The translations under genes and the position numbers were made by a program. This document shows positions 23,634-35,355 of a stretch of DNA of 64,000 bases, piece after piece. This DNA is from Takakia lepidozioides (taxonomy: Eukaryota; Streptophyta; Takakiopsida; Takakiales; Takakiaceae), in contig CM060732.1 of the NCBI GenBank assembly GCA_030704615.1, positions 21,824,001 to 21,888,000 of the forward strand, read 5' to 3'. How positions within the stretch are numbered: position 1 is the first letter of the stretch; every line of letters starts with the position of its first letter. Under the pieces are notes generated by a model that did no database searches, had not been told where the DNA came from, and was given only the letters and a program-made list of their open reading frames with translations.

Positions 23634-23916
23634 GCACGTTCTCCTTTCCCTATCCCATAGACACAGGGTCTATCTTTCTTATGGGTTTACACATGCATGG
23701 AACGCAAATGTGTAGTGTATGTCTGTGTTTCGTGTTTATGTACTATCAAATCTGTAAATGCATCAAGACAAAAGGCATGGCAGAGGAAAGCAGGTGCATT
23801 CCCACATTATCCAATCTGGATTCAAACCTAGGGTGTTTCTACACAACACCCTGATCAACATGTACATCAAATGCAGAGACATCGTGGATGCACATCAGAT
23901 GTTTGACAAAATCCAG

Positions 23917-24340
23917 GGATACCAGATGTCCATAACTCAGAGCCATAAGTGGCTGTGGGTGACAACGGTATCAAAGAGCCACTTTTTGATTGTCGTATGG
24001 CACTCTGTTTACATTTGGCCTGGAGGCGACTGGAGGCAGCTCTGCCATTCGTCAATCTGTCCATAGCAGTTGAGGCAAACTGGAATTTGGGTGGGTGGAT
24101 AACCAGACCCAAGTACGTATAGGATTTGACAACCTCAATGTCCTGCTCATTATAGTGGAATCTGTGATCCGCATGGCCATTAAAAACCATGATCTCAGTT
24201 TAAGAAAGATTGACCAGCAGCCCATAGTCTTTGAAGAAGTGGCCAGCACAGCAAGAAAGCATTTGAGAGAGATCCAGGAAGGGGTATAGGTAGTGCACAT
24301 CAGTCTAGTCAGCAATACTTTGAGCACAACTGGCATATCT
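23917..24340 (-). pseudogene. LINE reverse-transcriptase scrap
   Basis: Leftward text TEIMVFNGHADHRFHYN, then EVVKSYTYLGLVIHPP matches the region just after the catalytic motif of CR1/RTE/L1-type RTs (K..VF......Y.YLG..I). Upstream frames degrade quickly. It lies inside PPR copy B. Confidence 0.65.
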
Positions 24341-24945
24341 CATTAGCATCTGTGACATGTGTTGTACAGGTCCACTGTTTTCACCTTATAAGCTGCATCT
24401 GCTTCCCACAGATTTGCAGACCTGGGTGTGGAGTGTGGACACATTACTCATTGATGTTATGATCTTCCAAAGCACAGAAAGGCGATGAAAACAGGAATCG
24501 ACTGCCAGCCCAAAACAAAACCAGTGTGATGCTCAAAATGTAGTTGTCTACATATTTCTCTGGGTATAGCAATGTGGAGTATTGTTATGTAACCGTCATA
24601 ACCAGCTGGTTGTCTTCTGTTCAAAGCAGGGCAAGCTCATTATTCAACTTACGGAGCAAATTAGAGCAAAAGATGCTTTCTCAACCTGGCATAGGATCAG
24701 ATAGATGGGGTCAGTTACCTTGAGCAACAACAATTGTGAAGCCTGGCAAGATTGTCCATCCAGCAGCCCGAGATCCCGTATAATATACTTATTGAGGATA
24801 TACCAAACAGGGTGGTGGGAATGCCTTGGGAGACTGTTGAGCAAATGATGCAGGAAGGGATGATGCCCAACCAGGTCACATTTGTATTATCAGAAGTGAA
24901 CCTAGTGGATGCAAAATTTCCAGTTGGAAGCTTGTTGATGTAGAT

Positions 24946-25647
24946 AAAAATTGATACATCTGCCGAAGGCCTTTTCTTCTGAAAAATGCATACACTAAAA
25001 TATGCTGGGACATGTTTGCCTCCCTATTAGTCTAAGCATCATTGTTGGTGGTTGTATGCTGAAACAGTTCATATAGAGTGACCATTGGACAATTACGTGA
25101 GCAAGGTGTGCTCTTATAGTCTCAACAAACATAAATGCCAAATACACCCTTCTAGAATATGGAATAAAATTATTGTTGATGTGTTAATGTGTTAATGCTA
25201 ACGTGTCAATGCAGATTTGCTACTACTACATAGATTTGATAGTTGTTATGTTCAGGCTACGTCTAGTCTAGTACCCTTAGTTGTCCATGATTATCCAAAG
25301 ATACGTTTTCAGATTACAAACATAAAAGAACTCTCTGTAGTTATGTTTTTGTATGACGGCGCACCAACGCACATCAAGATATGTCTTCTCAATATGGCAT
25401 CTTGATATCTTCAAGATATGCCTTCACTTATGAAGATACAAAAACAAATCTTGTGAAGATACAAAAAAGATATAGAGATGGTCTAAGATCATACGTAGGA
25501 TCTTCATAGTCATGTAGTTGAGCTCCTTCAGACTCGTTATAAGATAAACATATCACCTTGAGAGCCTCACAGTGTCTAAGCAGTGAACGTCTTCTCAGTG
25601 ACCGTCAGTGTAGTTGTGAGAGGTAATTATTTGTGTACTAACTTATC
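24946..25647. other. Upstream region of the RPA-like gene
   Basis: AT-rich. At 25,380-25,480 there are several short repeats of the AAGATATG/GAAGATAC type. Possible promoter region. No coding domain seen. Confidence 0.35.
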
Positions 25648-27359
25648 ATGGCAACTGTGATCAAGCGAGAGCGGCCTTTGCTTGTTGTAGATGATCTGGA
25701 TACGAGCGTTAGAGATGCAGCATTTCAGGGTCAAGTTTTGTGTCGTTATGGCAACTGTTACAAAACCAACAGTGTCTTGGATTCCCCAAGTGCATTCTCA
25801 TACTTGCATTGTGATGTTACAGACATGTATGGGTTTATTACGGTGACCATCACAGTGTCTGGTTCTCTTGTGCAGACTCATTCTGACAAACTCACACGAG
25901 GAGCTTTCATACGTTTGGAGAACTTTTCCGTCCGTAATAAGCAGAAATTTGAAAGATGAGACTTGGATGTCGAGGTCAGCTTAGCCACCAAAGTGGAGAT
26001 CATCGCTCCATTCATTCCATTTTCTCTTCACTTTCTCGCTGGTGATACTATCGTGAGCTTCGCCAAAAAGGTGCATGAAAAATTTGCTACTGTTACTGCT
26101 ACTATTGCGGTGGTGGTCATCACTGTTCGTGGAGAAGTCGACAACAAATTCGAGCTTACCGTTGCGGATGGAAACACCCAGTCTGATATCCAAATTGTAC
26201 GAGCTCTATGTGCTCTAACTTTTAAAAGCTCCTACACATGTCCATCTTTTGTGAATGAAACTGTAAGTCAATACAAATCCAATTCTCAATATTTTTATGG
26301 ATTGTTTGCAGGTGAGCTATCTACCTTGTTTCCATGGGGAGTATGACCGACTGGTCAGCAATATCGTCATGGAGAGCCTACTTACACTCTCCTGAAAAAC
26401 GTCGGATCAACCTCAAATGGGGACATTCGGCTTATTACACTGCCGTGCACTATTTTTGCACCTGTGGTGGACGAGGACACTAAGGAACGGCTCCATCGTG
26501 TGCATGAAGCCCATACCGCTCACGGATTGAATGGTATCGCAACGCAGGTATATTCACATTCTATCTTAAGATCTAGTAGTTTTAATGTATGGGCATGGGC
26601 AAATTAAGTCTGAAATTCAGTGTGATTGTTGAGTGGCCAGCAAGCTGCTAACTGTTAGAAACCTTGGCACTGATTATAAAGACAGAGCTACTAGTTAGAA
26701 CTTTTATCTATGATTACTGAGATCTGAAATCGAAGCTAGTGGTTAGTAACCTTGTCTATGTACCAAAGACCGAAGACTGTTAGTTACAAACGCTAGTTGT
26801 GATTTGGATTCTCCATGATTTTGAGCTGCTAGGTAGAAATCTTGTCTGCAGGATTATCCAAGTTGCTAGTTAGTTGTTTGTGATTATTGAAGTCAATCGA
26901 TCATATGAAGAGTACCACGACAAATCTAACATAACTCAGAACATGAAAATAAATTATTAATAATATTTCTCTGTTTTTGTGTAGGTGACTGGTACGTTCT
27001 ACATCGTAGCTCCATCTATCCCTCCTTTCAAACGAGCATGTGCTGGTTGTGGCCTTGCTGACATTGTGAGGCAAGACGACGGTCTGTTCTACTGCAATGC
27101 ATGCAAGCACAATGGGCATTGCAATTTACAAGCCTATATCACAGGGAATGTTCATGATGTAGACGGTGTTGTGCAAGTGCATGTCAACGCTGATTGGGTG
27201 CAAGCAATCGTTGGCATTGATGAACAAGCTTTGAAAGATGCTCATCGTTCAAATAGGCTCTCTCTGATAAAAACTTTGAGCGCTGTGAAACTTGTTGGTC
27301 GTTTCTCCCTTAATCTTGTTGGCGATCTCGTGGGGTTTGAAGAGCATGCTCCTCTGTAA
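25648..27359 (+). pseudogene. RPA70-like OB-fold / zinc-ribbon protein gene, three exons, damaged
   Basis: Exon A (25,648-26,262) holds OB-fold-like strands (FITVTITVSGSLVQ, LTRGAFIRLENFSVR, LDVEVSLATKVEIIAPF). An in-frame TGA at about 25,957 interrupts it. GTAAGT donor at 26,263, AG acceptor at 26,310-26,311. Exon B (26,312-26,547) needs a frameshift near 26,360 to continue into TLLKNVGSTSNGDIRL. Donor at 26,548, acceptor TTTTTGTGTAG ending 26,984. Exon C (26,985-27,359) has CAGCGL....FYCNACKHNG, a CxxC/CxxC ribbon inside an OB fold, as in the ssDNA-binding C domain of RPA70. RPA-like genes often travel with plant Helitrons, and a Helitron helicase lies 2 kb downstream on the same strand. 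Family call is by pattern only. Confidence 0.5.
26636..26895 (+). repeat. Degenerate tandem repeats in intron 2 of the RPA-like gene
   Basis: Recurring GCTAGTTAGAAACCTTGTCT and GATTATTGA motifs at roughly 50-70 bp spacing, five or six diverged copies. Confidence 0.5.
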
Positions 27360-27659
27360 GTTCTTGGTTATGTGAAGATCCATTAACTTTGCTACATTTG
27401 TTGTTGAGGTACTCAATTATGCATAGGCTATATGTTCTGTTACTCTGATCACAAAAATTGCAGACATTTGAACTCAACGCAGGTCTACCTTGAATTTTGT
27501 AAGTTGCGATCGCAATTTGATCGAGATAAGTTATTTATAAAACTTCAAAAAACGTTTTTGAATTTGTTTTTATTTTAAGTAATATTTTAGTGGTTTGTCT
27601 TTTTTTGATGATAACTAATATATACGAGAATAATAATTAGATTTTCTTTTTATTTATGT

Positions 27660-28740
27660 ATACTAGTTTAAAATCTTTTCAGATGTATTAGTTGTACACT
27701 TTTTAACATTTCTATCCATCCCTCAATTATATCCTACAATCCTTTAGTTCAGATTTTTCACTTTATCTTGGATATTTCTAGAATAATCCTGTTTTATGAT
27801 TTATCCATACTAGATTAAATCTTTTTTGATCCATTAGTTGTAATAGTGTAAAATTTCTTTAGTCCCTCGGTTATTTACAACATGCTCAGTTCAGATTTTC
27901 TAGTGTCTCATCGATATTTTCACAAATAATCCTGCTGTGATACATGCATACTAGTTAGAATTATTTTTTCTCTATTAGTTGCATACTGTAAAATTTCTCT
28001 CGGTCCCTCAGTTATTTCCTACAATTCTTCAATCCAGATTTTTAAGTCTCCCTCAAATACTTCCACAAATAATCCTGCTGTGATATATATGCATACTAAT
28101 TTAAAATATTTTCTGATGATCTAGCAGTTGTATATTGTAAAATTTCTCTCGGTCCCTCAATTATTTCCCACAATTCTTCAATCTAGATTTTCAAGTGTCT
28201 CTTAAATACTTCCACGAACGAATAATCATGTTGTGATTATGCGTACTAGATTAAAGTCTTTTCTGATCCATAAGTTGTGTTTTTTCAATCCCTAGGTTGT
28301 TTCCTCAAATTCTTCAGCTCAGATTTTCTAGTGTCCCTTAGTATATCCACATTTAATAATCTTGCTATGATTTGTGCAGGCTAGTTTAAAATCTATTCGG
28401 TTACATTACTTGTATAATTTAAAATATCTCTCGGTCCCTCAGTTATTTCTTACAATACTTCAACTCAAATGTTCAAGTGTCCCTTGAATATTTCTCACAA
28501 ATTAATCTTGCTGTAATTTAGATTAAAATATTTGTGATCCATTAGTTATATACTTTAAGATTTCTCTGGATCCCTCAGTTATTTATCACAATCCTTCCAT
28601 TCAGATTTATCAGCATTTTCCTAACTCTCACAATCCTTTAATTATATCAGGTTAAATTTATTTTATTGCCTCGGTTACATTCAGAACCTCAACTATTATA
28701 ATTTCTTTCGGTTCCTCAGTAATATCTCGCAATTTGTTCA
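27660..28740 (+). repeat. About 142-bp tandem array, seven to eight diverged units
   Basis: The anchor TCGGTCCCTCAGTTATTTCC recurs near 27,720, 27,864, 28,005, 28,154, 28,290, 28,436, 28,572 and 28,713 (spacings 136-149 bp). Each unit also has a CAGATTTTCAAGTGTC and an AATAATCCTGCTGTGAT module. AT-rich, noncoding, between the RPA-like gene and the Helitron helicase. Confidence 0.85.
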
Positions 28741-29229
28741 ATTATACTTATCTTAATTTATCTTTGATTTTTTATTATGTTTATCTACTCAATATACTAC
28801 ACGAGAATTTATGTTTGTCTGTTTTAGATTCTCATCAAATCCTAATCATATTGTATTTTATAAAATTTAATTTAAAAATATTTACATATATTAAATAATT
28901 ATATAGCTATATATTTTATAAAATCAAAAATCAAGATATAAAGTAGTCCAATCCAATTTAATTCTAAATGATAAAAAAAAATTAAAATGACCTAAAATCA
29001 TATCATATATGAAATTCAGAATTCTACATAATATAAATTATTGCAAAGGGAGCCTGCTCCAAATCTCCTCCTCCATATTGCCCACCCACAAAACCTCTCT
29101 AACGTGTTCTTGTGATCGTAACACGGAGCTTGGGGAAAGAGACGTGTAGGTAAGGTATGAACCAGTCAAGCACCACACGTGCCTTGCCCCCAGTGAAGAA
29201 AAAAGAGAAGGAGTGAATAAAATCTTCTG
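28741..29229. other. AT-rich spacer before the helicase region
   Basis: Very AT-rich to 29,040, then more balanced sequence. No Rep (HUH) motif found here. Confidence 0.4.
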
Positions 29230-31533
29230 TACGTTCGCCCATTGTACAGATAAATGTATCAATGATCGCGTCGATGCAAACATTAGAATTCGTAAAATGG
29301 GTAATGCGTTTTTAAATGCACAACAAATGTCTGCTCAATTAGCAGCATATATTGTGTTATCCATACCACTTTATCATGCATCTCGAAGTTTTAAATTTAT
29401 AAATACATCGTCACCACAAGAACGTGCATTTGTGTTGAAATCAAATAAAGAATTACAACAACTTTCTCCAAAATCCACAGATATTTAAATGTCTATCTGC
29501 TATTGACAAATATATTGATCGACCTAAGGCATTGAAGGACGTAAGCCTAAGTGAATTTGTTGCCGAATATACGACAGAAAAAACTGATTTAAATCCTCGT
29601 CAAAAATCTTGCATTATTAGATCCGTACACTACAATCAACATTGAGATGCCGACAATTATTATAGAGAACAACTTTTGCTTTTTCATCCTTTTCTTGGAA
29701 ATGAAGAATCACAAAAACAAAACTATGCATCTTGGCATGATGCATATATTGCTCATGAGCCATCCATTGTATCAATACGTAAAAAGTTTATATATACGTT
29801 CTCAAAAAATAATAACAATACTATAACTGATTGGAATAATTTAGAATCAAAAGCTCATGAATTGGCACAAATAAATAACTCTAGCATATGGATGGATACT
29901 TTTATGATGGTCGACGATGATTATGTTCCTAAATCATTAACTGATTGTACTGGAGTAGAGTCTTATGATATAAACACTGAATTCCATTTCAAACCACAAA
30001 TTAGAACATCGACGATACCTGAAATGGATGTTTGTAGCACACCTGACAATATGATTCTTTCCACAGTTTTTTTTGCTGAATTGCGCAAACTTAATTTTGA
30101 GCAAAGAGCTATTTTTGATGACTGTATGTATAGAAAACGTTTGTATCCTGACAAACCACTACATTTATTTATGACTGGTGGAGTAGGAACGGGAAAAATT
30201 TTTACCTTATTACTTATAATTCAAGGAATATTAATAAACATCCACAAGCTGATCCGCTAAAAAAAAAAACGATTTTGATGGCATATACAGGAAAAGCAGC
30301 TTTTAATATTGATGGCACAACCATACACTTTGGGCTTAGCATCCCTCTCAATTGCAAAGAATTGCCTTCACTTAGTTCAGAGCGATTAGATACACTAATA
30401 AAATGTTTTGACCAATTACAACTTTTGGTATTAGCTGAAATTTCACTAATAGGAAATAGAATACTTATATTTGCAGATTTACGATTAAGATCAATCAAAC
30501 GAGTTCATAGTCATTTTTTTGGTAATCTAGATGTCCTTGTCACATGAGATTTTTATCAAGCACCACCAGTGAGAGATAGTTGGTTTCAAAAAAAAAAACT
30601 GTAGGCCCAGATGTTTTAGTCCCCAGTTTTTGGCAAGATTGTATTAAATGTTACAAATTGACACAAGTGATGCGTCAAACAGACCGTGAATTTATTGACA
30701 TATTGAATAGATTGCGAACAGCCTCAGCAACTCAACACGATATAGACACTATTAATCAACAATGTTGTCGGCCTCCCCCTAACGATCCCGCATTCCCTCA
30801 TTTATATTATACAAACAAATCCATGCTCATGCATAATCAACTAGCTTTTGAGCGAACTAAAGGATCTGTATATATTTTTGAAGCCATCGATAAACATCAT
30901 GATACATGTCCTGCTTCTTTTAAGTTACTTGATAATGCATCTAATACTGCAGGTCTATATACAACTATTAAGGTTAAAAAAGAAATGTTAGTAGAGTTGT
31001 GTGCTGGAAATTATGCGACACATGACGGTCTTGTGAATGGAGCAGATGGAATATTCAAACATGCTACAATGTTAGTAGAATCTACTCATTTGATATGGAT
31101 ACAATTTTTCAATGTTAAATCTGGTATTGCTACACGTGCTAAAAACTCACATTTATATGATTCTACGATAGATCCTTTATGGACTCCTATTCAACCTATT
31201 TCAAAAGAGATTCAAATTGGGCCAAATACATCTCATATAATTACTACAACACAATTTCCGATTCAATTGGCTGCTGCTCGAACCATCCACCGTTCACAAG
31301 GCTTAACAATGGATTATTTGGCATTTGATCCTACCGGTGTTAATAAACAGGGATTAAGCTATACTGCTTTGTCTCGTATTCGAAGAAAAGAAAATTTGTA
31401 TCTTTTAGCAAACTTGCAACTACAAAATTTCCGCACTGATAATGGCGTTGCTGAGGAAATGAAACGATTACGTACTATTGCACGTTGGGAACTTTTAATT
31501 CCTGTTTTAAAAACTATCAACAATCACATGTAA
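29230..31533 (+). pseudogene. Helitron PIF1-type helicase (Rep domain missing)
   Basis: Begins in the conserved Rep-helicase linker (MSAQLAAYIVLSIPL, SRSFKFINTSSPQER). After stops at 29,486-29,488 and 29,644-29,646 it continues with DNYYREQLLLFHPFLGNEE and the helicase: GGVGTGKIFTLL (Walker A; the usual Ser/Thr after Lys is Ile), LLVLAEISLIGNR (Walker B, expected DEIS, reads AEIS), DFYQAPPV, QVMRQTD, QLAAARTIHRSQGLT and YTALSRIRRKENLYLL. Helitron helicases unwind donor DNA during rolling-circle transposition. The Rep nuclease is absent, the Walker B Asp is lost, a TGA falls at 30,545-30,547, and frames change near 30,255 and 30,590, so this copy is inactive. Confidence 0.88.
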
Positions 31534-32211
31534 TTGTACAATCTTTGAACACGAGATCATTGTCATTATACAAAGACGATATTTTTGAAGATTATAATTT
31601 ACAAACATCCCATATTTTATGTTTGAATGAAACTCATTTCAGTCCGGAAAATTCAAACAGCAATTTATTTGCCGATCATTCAAAATATTCGTATGTGGCT
31701 GTACATGCTAGTCAAGGTACAATGATATTGTACGATAAAAGTACGTCGTAAACATCCCATGAAACATTTTCACGTAATGGTGCCGAATATATAACTGCAT
31801 TATTTAATAAAAATACGCGAAGAGCTATAAACATCGTCACAATATATAAACCTCCGTCTCTTTCATTGATTATATTTTTATCCCATCTTGGGATTATTCT
31901 TAATAATATCCCACATTGTTGTCCTACAATAATTATAGGAGATTTTAATGTGCATATGTTAGAGAAAAATCCTTCAACCAATCAACTAAAACAATTTATG
32001 AATAAATTTTCAAATGAAACTTCAATTTTCCGAGGCTACTACAATCTACGGTTCACATTTGGATCACATTTGGACAAATGCCCAAAATCAACAATGCATG
32101 TCCGGTGTTACAGAAGCCTATTGGAGTGATCACAAACCTATATTTATGGCTTTCAAACTACCTAATCACGTGTCTCAATATTGTCACATCTCACCTATTC
32201 TAAATGTTTAA
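31500..32211 (+). pseudogene. C-terminal endonuclease (EEP) domain of the Helitron
   Basis: Directly follows the helicase with a few bases of overlap. VIVQSLNTRSLSLY, LCLNETHF, IGDFNVHML and SHLDHIWTNA...SDHKPIFMAF are the ordered motifs of apurinic-like endonucleases (N, E, GDFN, SDH). A helicase-endonuclease fusion is the hallmark of Helentron/Helitron2 elements. Frames break at about 31,750 and 32,030, consistent with decay. Confidence 0.8.
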
Positions 32212-32774
32212 TAGTATTTTGTACGATTTAAAAAAAGAGCCATTACACGACTAGCTACAACATCATGGACTTAGATGGAATACATTAAATCTACAATATC
32301 ATGTACAAAGCTAACATAATTAAATTTGGATGAACATTTCTTAACAAATATAGAGATTTATATTGTAAACGACATTTTAAGAACAATCAAACGGTAGCTT
32401 TTTGTGGCAAATTATGACATAAAAATGATTGTGTTTCATTTATCATCAGGTACGTCATCATCCGAGTATTGTGCACTTCATCTAACGTAAGGGAACACAA
32501 TCATTTTTGTCTCTTTGCCACGTGGGGGAGCTACTGTTGCATTGCTCTTAAAATATCGTTAGAATATAAATCCGAGTGTAAGTTCGAAAATATATCCGAA
32601 ATTGATTATGTTGGCTTTGTTAATATTCCATCAAGAGAGGCATAAATTAGTCATATTTGCTGTTTCTTGACAAATGCAGCTAGATGAAAATGATACGCAC
32701 ATGTATCTAATGAAGAATAGAATCACGAAGAAAATCAAAACAATTTTGAAAATATAAAATAATAACAATAATTT

Positions 32775-33000
32775 TCAAATGAATTTCTAAGGCTACTACA
32801 ATCCACAGTTAATGGACGAATGCCAATGAAAATCAACAATGCATATATGGTGGTATAAAATCCTATTGGAATGATCGCAAACCTATACACTTGGCCTTCA
32901 AACTAATGTCTCAAAATATTGTCACATCTCACCTATTCCAAATGCTTCATAATATTTTATGTTAATATGAGGAGGAGCCATTACGCGACTAGCCGCTTGT
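32775..33000 (+). repeat. Duplicated tail of the endonuclease region
   Basis: Diverged second copy of 32,012-32,255: AGGCTACTACAATC, AAATCAACAATGCAT, TGTCACATCTCACCTATTC and GAGCCATTACGCGACTAGC occur in the same order in both. Confidence 0.75.
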
Positions 33001-33009
33001 TTTATTGGC

Positions 33010-33028
33010 CCTGCCTTTCTAAGGCAGG
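33010..33028. other. Perfect hairpin near the Helitron 3' side
   Basis: CCTGCCTT-TCT-AAGGCAGG, an 8-bp stem with a 3-nt loop, about 15 bp after the duplicated tail ends. Helitron-class elements carry a hairpin near the 3' end; whether this is that structure is unproven. Confidence 0.45.
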
Positions 33029-33668
33029 ACTACTTGTGAGGGTTTGAGCTGCTTTAGCACCTATACTTTCGATTAGACTACCAATTTCATCAAAAGAATA
33101 TTATTTTTTTAAATGAATGATATCCGTTCGTTGGTCAAGAAGGAGAAGCGATGGCAGAATGGAGCGCCCGTGCACCCATGGAGAGCATGCTTTGGTTCAG
33201 AACAGAAGTGAGGGTGGCAGAACATTTCTTCCTTCGTCGTCCTTTCTACCATGAGAATGAGATCCGTTGGAGATTAAATGTCTATTGTATGATACCCAAT
33301 CTCTCAGACCTCGACTTCGGTCATTACGAGTATCAGAAATGCGAAGGAAACACGATGGCAAAATGGAGTGCCCGTGTTACCATCATCAGTTGATTTCATT
33401 CTAGGCAACTGAATCACACACACCAGTAATATATCTTATCTTTTCAGTCTTGAAATTGTGGTTGTCTATCAATGAGATACGGTGTATGGAAGGCCTTGAT
33501 AACCTCCACTTAAAGAACTGAGTGTGGGTAGTCTCACTGTACTTTTGTGAGTGTGCATATGATTTTGCAGGAGGGTGCAATAAGTTTTCTTTGATTGCTT
33601 TTCAATTTAGAATTGGAATTATTGTAATAAGTAGGGTTGGGGTGTTTGCAAAGATGTATGCATGATTT
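33029..33668. other. Unassigned spacer between Helitron and PPR remnant
   Basis: Contains two short similar stretches, GATGGCAGAATGGAGCGCCC (33,150) and GATGGCAAAATGGAGTGCCC (33,354). Nothing else recognised. Confidence 0.35.
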
Positions 33669-34339
33669 GTGCGGAGCAGGGGTAGAATGTGGGTTCAGAT
33701 TCATTCAAGAAGGTTGGATTTTAAGCTCAAGATTAGCTATGGTTTCTTGTGCATCAATAGTTGGAAGAAACCTACATGGGTAGATGGTGAACTAGAAGCT
33801 GCAGCAACAGCGGCACAGTTGATAAAATCAGGCACTGTTAATGAAGGTACTTTTTTCAACACATTTCATCCTATTTTTTTCTCTTATTAGAACCGGCCCT
33901 AATTCCATGTTGAATTCTGCAATGGTGACTTTGACATGCTATTGCCAATGTGACAACATGAAAGTATCCAGATACAGGTAACAGAGACGAGGAGAGGCTG
34001 TGGAAAGAATACTTTTCTGATCCCAGTCAATGTTGGGACAACCAAGGCCAAAAGGTGAATGCCTGTTAGATCAGAGAGTAGCAAATGCAATTCAACATAG
34101 GAATTAGTGTGATAAGTTGAGTTGGGTGTTTCATAGAACAAATCTAGGCTGTCATTGTCAGCTGCTAGCAGCAAGGCAAAGATGAATGCATGATTTGTAT
34201 AGAGGCATGGATAGTTGAAGGAGCAGGGGGAAAGTGTGGGTACAGAATTATCGAAGAGGACCAAATTTCAAGCAGAAGAATACCTATGATTCCCTGTGGA
34301 TCAATAGCTACAAGAAGCCTACATGGTAGATGGTCAACT
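33669..34339 (+). pseudogene. PPR gene remnant C, left part (two leader copies)
   Basis: The PPR-family leader appears twice, at 33,680-33,845 (WVQIHSRRLDFKLK, WKKPTWVDGELEAA) and at 34,225-34,339 (GGACCAAATTTCAAGC..., then AAGAAGCCTACATGG), the second cut by the retrotransposon at GATGGTCAACT. The right part resumes at 46,805 with AACTAAAGGCAGC. Noncoding otherwise. Confidence 0.65.
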
Positions 34340-34665
34340 TGTCAAGTTATTTTACCACTAGTGTGAAACTAGCTAGGAAATAGCTATCTTTTACATATTG
34401 ACATTTGGGATTGGCCCAAGTGTCAATCCAGGGGTCAAGGCAGATTTAGGCCCTGGAGTGGTTATCTTCACGGCAAGCGCGGGAGACTCATCTTTCTCGA
34501 GTTGAGCCTCACCGCGCCTAGCTATGGCGCCGTAGTGTGGATTCCCCATGGCGTGGGGTGCACTTGGCTTGACTTGTATTTGAGTGATGAGGTTATATAT
34601 GCATGAGTTTATGCTTCAGCTTTGTGAGCTCGCATGAGCTTGTGCTTGTATTCTTCTTCTTTATC
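34340..34665 (+). repeat. Terminal repeat A1 (with TATA box)
   Basis: 326 bp matching 46,288-46,613 except two positions (in AGCTATC versus AGCTAGC, and GGGAGACTC versus GGGAGGCTC). Contains TTATATATG at 34,593-34,601, likely the element's promoter. Confidence 0.93.
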
Positions 34666-34681
34666 ACTCGAGAAAGGTGAG

Positions 34682-34708
34682 CTCGTATCTATGAGTGCTA
34701 GATACGAG
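34682..34708. other. Perfect hairpin just after A1
   Basis: CTCGTATCTA-TGAGTGC-TAGATACGAG, 10-bp stem and 7-nt loop, 17 bp inside the 5' repeat where a primer-binding or packaging signal would lie. Confidence 0.8.
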
Positions 34709-35355
34709 TTAGTTGTAGCACTTGTGGTTTTTGCTTGAGAATGAGAGAAACCAAGTTGTTATGCAAGGAGCACCGTGGAGCTCTTAGTTGTTAGAAGCGG
34801 AGGCGATGTGGGTTACGAGGTGGTAGACCTTGGCATTCGATCTTCAGCTTCAGAGATGAAAGCACCATGCTGCAGGTAATTCCAGAGCACCTTGATGGTT
34901 TCAGATTGTGTACATGCATGAGCAAGCACGATTGGGAAGAGGACCAGTCAAGAGCAGATTATAGTGGATTTGGTGGCAAAGCTGAAAACTGGACTTGGGA
35001 ATGCGAGCTTTCATTATGTGAAGGATTGCAAGACCAAGCGAAAGGGCTGATTTTGCTTGGGGCAAATCAGTGCACTTTGTGGAGTATGGTGAGATTGGGT
35101 TTCAATCTCGAGCTTCAGCATTGAGAGGGCTCTTGTCATGGCAAGAGCAGGGCTGGATCAGGAGCTAAGAGGTGCGGCAAGGCCATGGAATGTGCACCTA
35201 GGGTTTCAGAGCTTGGAAGAAGAGTTCTTGCACCACAAGAGAAGTGTCTTGTGGTTGGAAATGTAAGCCTTAGGGTTTCAGGAGCTTGGCAAAGGCTATG
35301 GAGTGCTTAGTCTTGTCATAGAGAGCATCAAGGAGCCAAGGAGCCAAGATAGGGG

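Larger units (their letters stand above)
22904..24945 (+). pseudogene. PPR gene remnant, copy B, twice interrupted
   Basis: Near-identical to copy A over the leader (22,910-23,220). It breaks there, resumes at about 23,752-23,916 (HNTLINMYIKCRDIVDAHQM), breaks again, and resumes at about 24,770-24,892 (PYNILIEDIP, MMQEGMMPNQVTFVLS). The first gap carries an amino acid permease exon, the second a LINE scrap. The order of parts is the same as in copy A, so this is a tandem or dispersed duplicate damaged by insertions. Confidence 0.75.

Noticed and set aside
27660-28740. CRISPR-like array
   Set aside because: Units are long (about 142 bp), diverged throughout, without constant repeat and unique spacer alternation; the genome is a plant's.
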